From: Spisula solida
Lineage: Eukaryota > Mollusca > Bivalvia > Venerida > Mactridae
DNA: 64,000 bases
Reading direction: 5' to 3'
Assembly (NCBI GenBank): GCA_947247005.1
Contig: OX365960.1
Location: 18,972,533-19,036,532 of the forward strand
The translations under genes were made by a program, and so were the position numbers. Positions within the stretch are counted from its first letter, which is position 1. Each line of letters begins with the position of its first letter. The notes under the pieces are model-generated. The model was given only the letters and a program-made list of their open reading frames with translations. It did not search any database and had not been told where the DNA came from. This document shows positions 62,661-64,000 of this stretch, in pieces.

Positions 62661-63152
62661 GACAGAATCGGACAGGAGGAATAAAACATATAGTATATCG
62701 CAGCAAATTTTAAGAGAAGATGGGGATACTATAAACAATGAGGATTTTTTTTAAAAATTTAACCAAAAAGACAATGTTTTTACTTCCATCATTATATACA
62801 CTGTCATTGCCTTGAAAGAAACAGCATGTACAAACAATGAGGTCAAAAGAACATTAAAATTTTGTCCTCTAGTAATTGTAGATCTAAAGAAATTTAAAAG
62901 CTCTTTAATTATAAACAAAAGGCTAGAACGTTGACAACGATAATCCCATGTTTGCATCAAATTTCACCATGCCGTTGACAGCTACTATAGCTACTCCTTT
63001 TAGCTATAATCGACAAATGTTTATAATCAACACATTCCATATTCAGTGAGCATTATTCCAATATTTTAGTTGGTGAGATATGGTATTTGACATTAAGCCT
63101 ATAAAACAAGATAAGACAATACCTTAACACTGAATCAGTCAACATACACAAA

Positions 63153-63463
63153 ACAAGTAATTAAGAATTGCAAGCAATACAGAAGTCCCTTACCGGTTTG
63201 AGGCCATTTTCAATGTTTCTGGTGCCATAGCAACAACAATTTTTGTCAGAATCCAAATATTGTTAGACGTGCATAATCCCCCTATCCACATACCAAGTTT
63301 CATAACCCTAGCTTGGAAACTGTTTGAGTTATGCCAGGATCCAGATTGTTTGACGGACGGACGGACGAACGGACGGCCCGGACCGACTGACGGACAGACT
63401 GACTGACTGACTGACGGAGGGCAAACCTATAGTCCCCTCCGGTCAAAAACCGGTGGGGGACTA
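63153..63463 (+). mobile_element. MITE-A copy 6
   Basis: ACAAGTAATTAAGAATTGCA to ACCGGTGGGGGACTAA. It carries an expanded (GGAC)n(GACT)n tract at 63352-63416. Confidence 0.92.
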
Positions 63464-63544
63464 ATAATGCAGTCAAAGCCCCATAGGTTAATATAGCTTG
63501 TTCATGCAATCACCTACTACTAATATATGTTTGTTCCCGCTGAC

Positions 63545-63625
63545 CTGCAGCATCAACTTATGTTCGACCAAACACGCAAGCACAGACTCCGCAAAGACTG
63601 TCAGTCTATCATTCCTGAATGACAG
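63545..63625 (-). CDS. Probable 81-nt exon of another minus-strand gene
   Basis: It is bounded by TTGTATTCAG and CTGCAG|GTCAGC. It has 27 codons in phase 0, open throughout: LSFRNDRLTVFAESVLACLV then EHKLMLQ. Its leucine-rich pattern followed by EHKxxLQ recalls the start of the cDENN core in MADD-like and other DENN proteins (LTxxLLEHKxxLQ). That is a weak resemblance from memory. It could instead be a far-upstream exon of the OXR1-like gene. Confidence 0.5.
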
Positions 63626-64000
63626 CTGAATACAATTTTGACTTACAGAAAATCTGGTATTTTCCCATTAAACTACATGTAAGAGGAACAAACAGAGCAA
63701 CATTCAAAGGTAGCATACAGACATTTTACTTAAATTTGAAGCGATGAGATTGAAAACTTTTTGCAGAGCCTGAAGTCCCATGTTCTTGAGCTCCTGCTAT
63801 TCCAAATGAGCAAGCAAAGCAGGCAATTGCACGAGTAAAAGTTAGAAATTTTGAAATTCTGAAACATTGTCAATTTACATAGGAAGAAAAGAAAACATCC
63901 CAATTTTGGACCTTAAAAATACTGAAAATATTTAATCATGGTTCATACAGGAATAATACTTTTCAAGTATATTATCTCAGTTTTCAAGGACTACAGTACA
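63626..64000. other. No further exon recognised
   Basis: AT-rich sequence upstream of the 63545-63625 exon. The preceding exon, if any, lies outside the window or was not recognised. Confidence 0.4.

Overview
This 64-kb window is eukaryotic DNA. It is AT-rich, has long introns, and is packed with short inverted-repeat DNA elements (MITEs), tRNA-derived SINEs and minisatellites. The repeat types and the level of protein conservation suggest a marine invertebrate, most likely a bivalve mollusc. That placement is an inference. I see no prokaryotic, CRISPR or viral features.

The one gene I can reconstruct fills most of the window on the minus strand. It is the invertebrate OXR1/NCOA7 (TLDc) family gene. 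Fourteen core coding exons, read from 47957 down to the stop codon at 8099-8101, join in one continuous frame of about 1041 codons with compatible phases and GT/AG borders. In protein order they encode: an N-terminal low-complexity part (start codon not found); a LysM domain split over 41339-41490, 38632-38739 and 35423-35560; the HITDGQ / GRAM-like region (31262-31471, 25767-25948); a 415-residue acidic, serine-rich linker in one large exon (22681-23927); the conserved YLCLR...YWFSIPRDKVDHLY block (18238-18400, 17809-17986); and a complete TLDc domain (10819-10932, 9837-9989, 9006-9175, 8099-8240). Three further small exons fit by phase: a 24-nt microexon (29957-29980), a 48-nt cassette exon (45920-45967) and a 71-nt upstream exon (48550-48620). 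A possible 5'-UTR exon ends at 56590. At the far right, 63545-63625 looks like an 81-nt exon of another minus-strand gene.

Layout. 1-7560 lies downstream of the gene: MITEs, a 28-unit 20-bp minisatellite (1701-2256) and a ~0.9-kb foldback element (3778-4683). 7565-8098 is a 22-bp-type array in the position of the 3' UTR. 8099-47957 holds the exons and introns, with dozens of MITE copies and six SINE-like copies (one of them at 55205). 48-64 kb is upstream sequence with more MITEs, a 77-bp pyrimidine-rich array (58620-59720) and CCAAT-rich palindromic units (61590-62660).

The most interesting structure is the relation between repeats and splice sites. Several 5' splice sites are followed within tens of bases by tandem arrays. 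Two arrays include the exon/intron junction itself as their terminal unit, and one of those carries repeated GTAAGT donor copies. In addition, two copies of the same MITE end 15-16 nt upstream of two different 3' splice sites, where they appear to supply the branch point. No protein-coding gene was found on the plus strand; open frames there lie in tandem repeats or other repeats.
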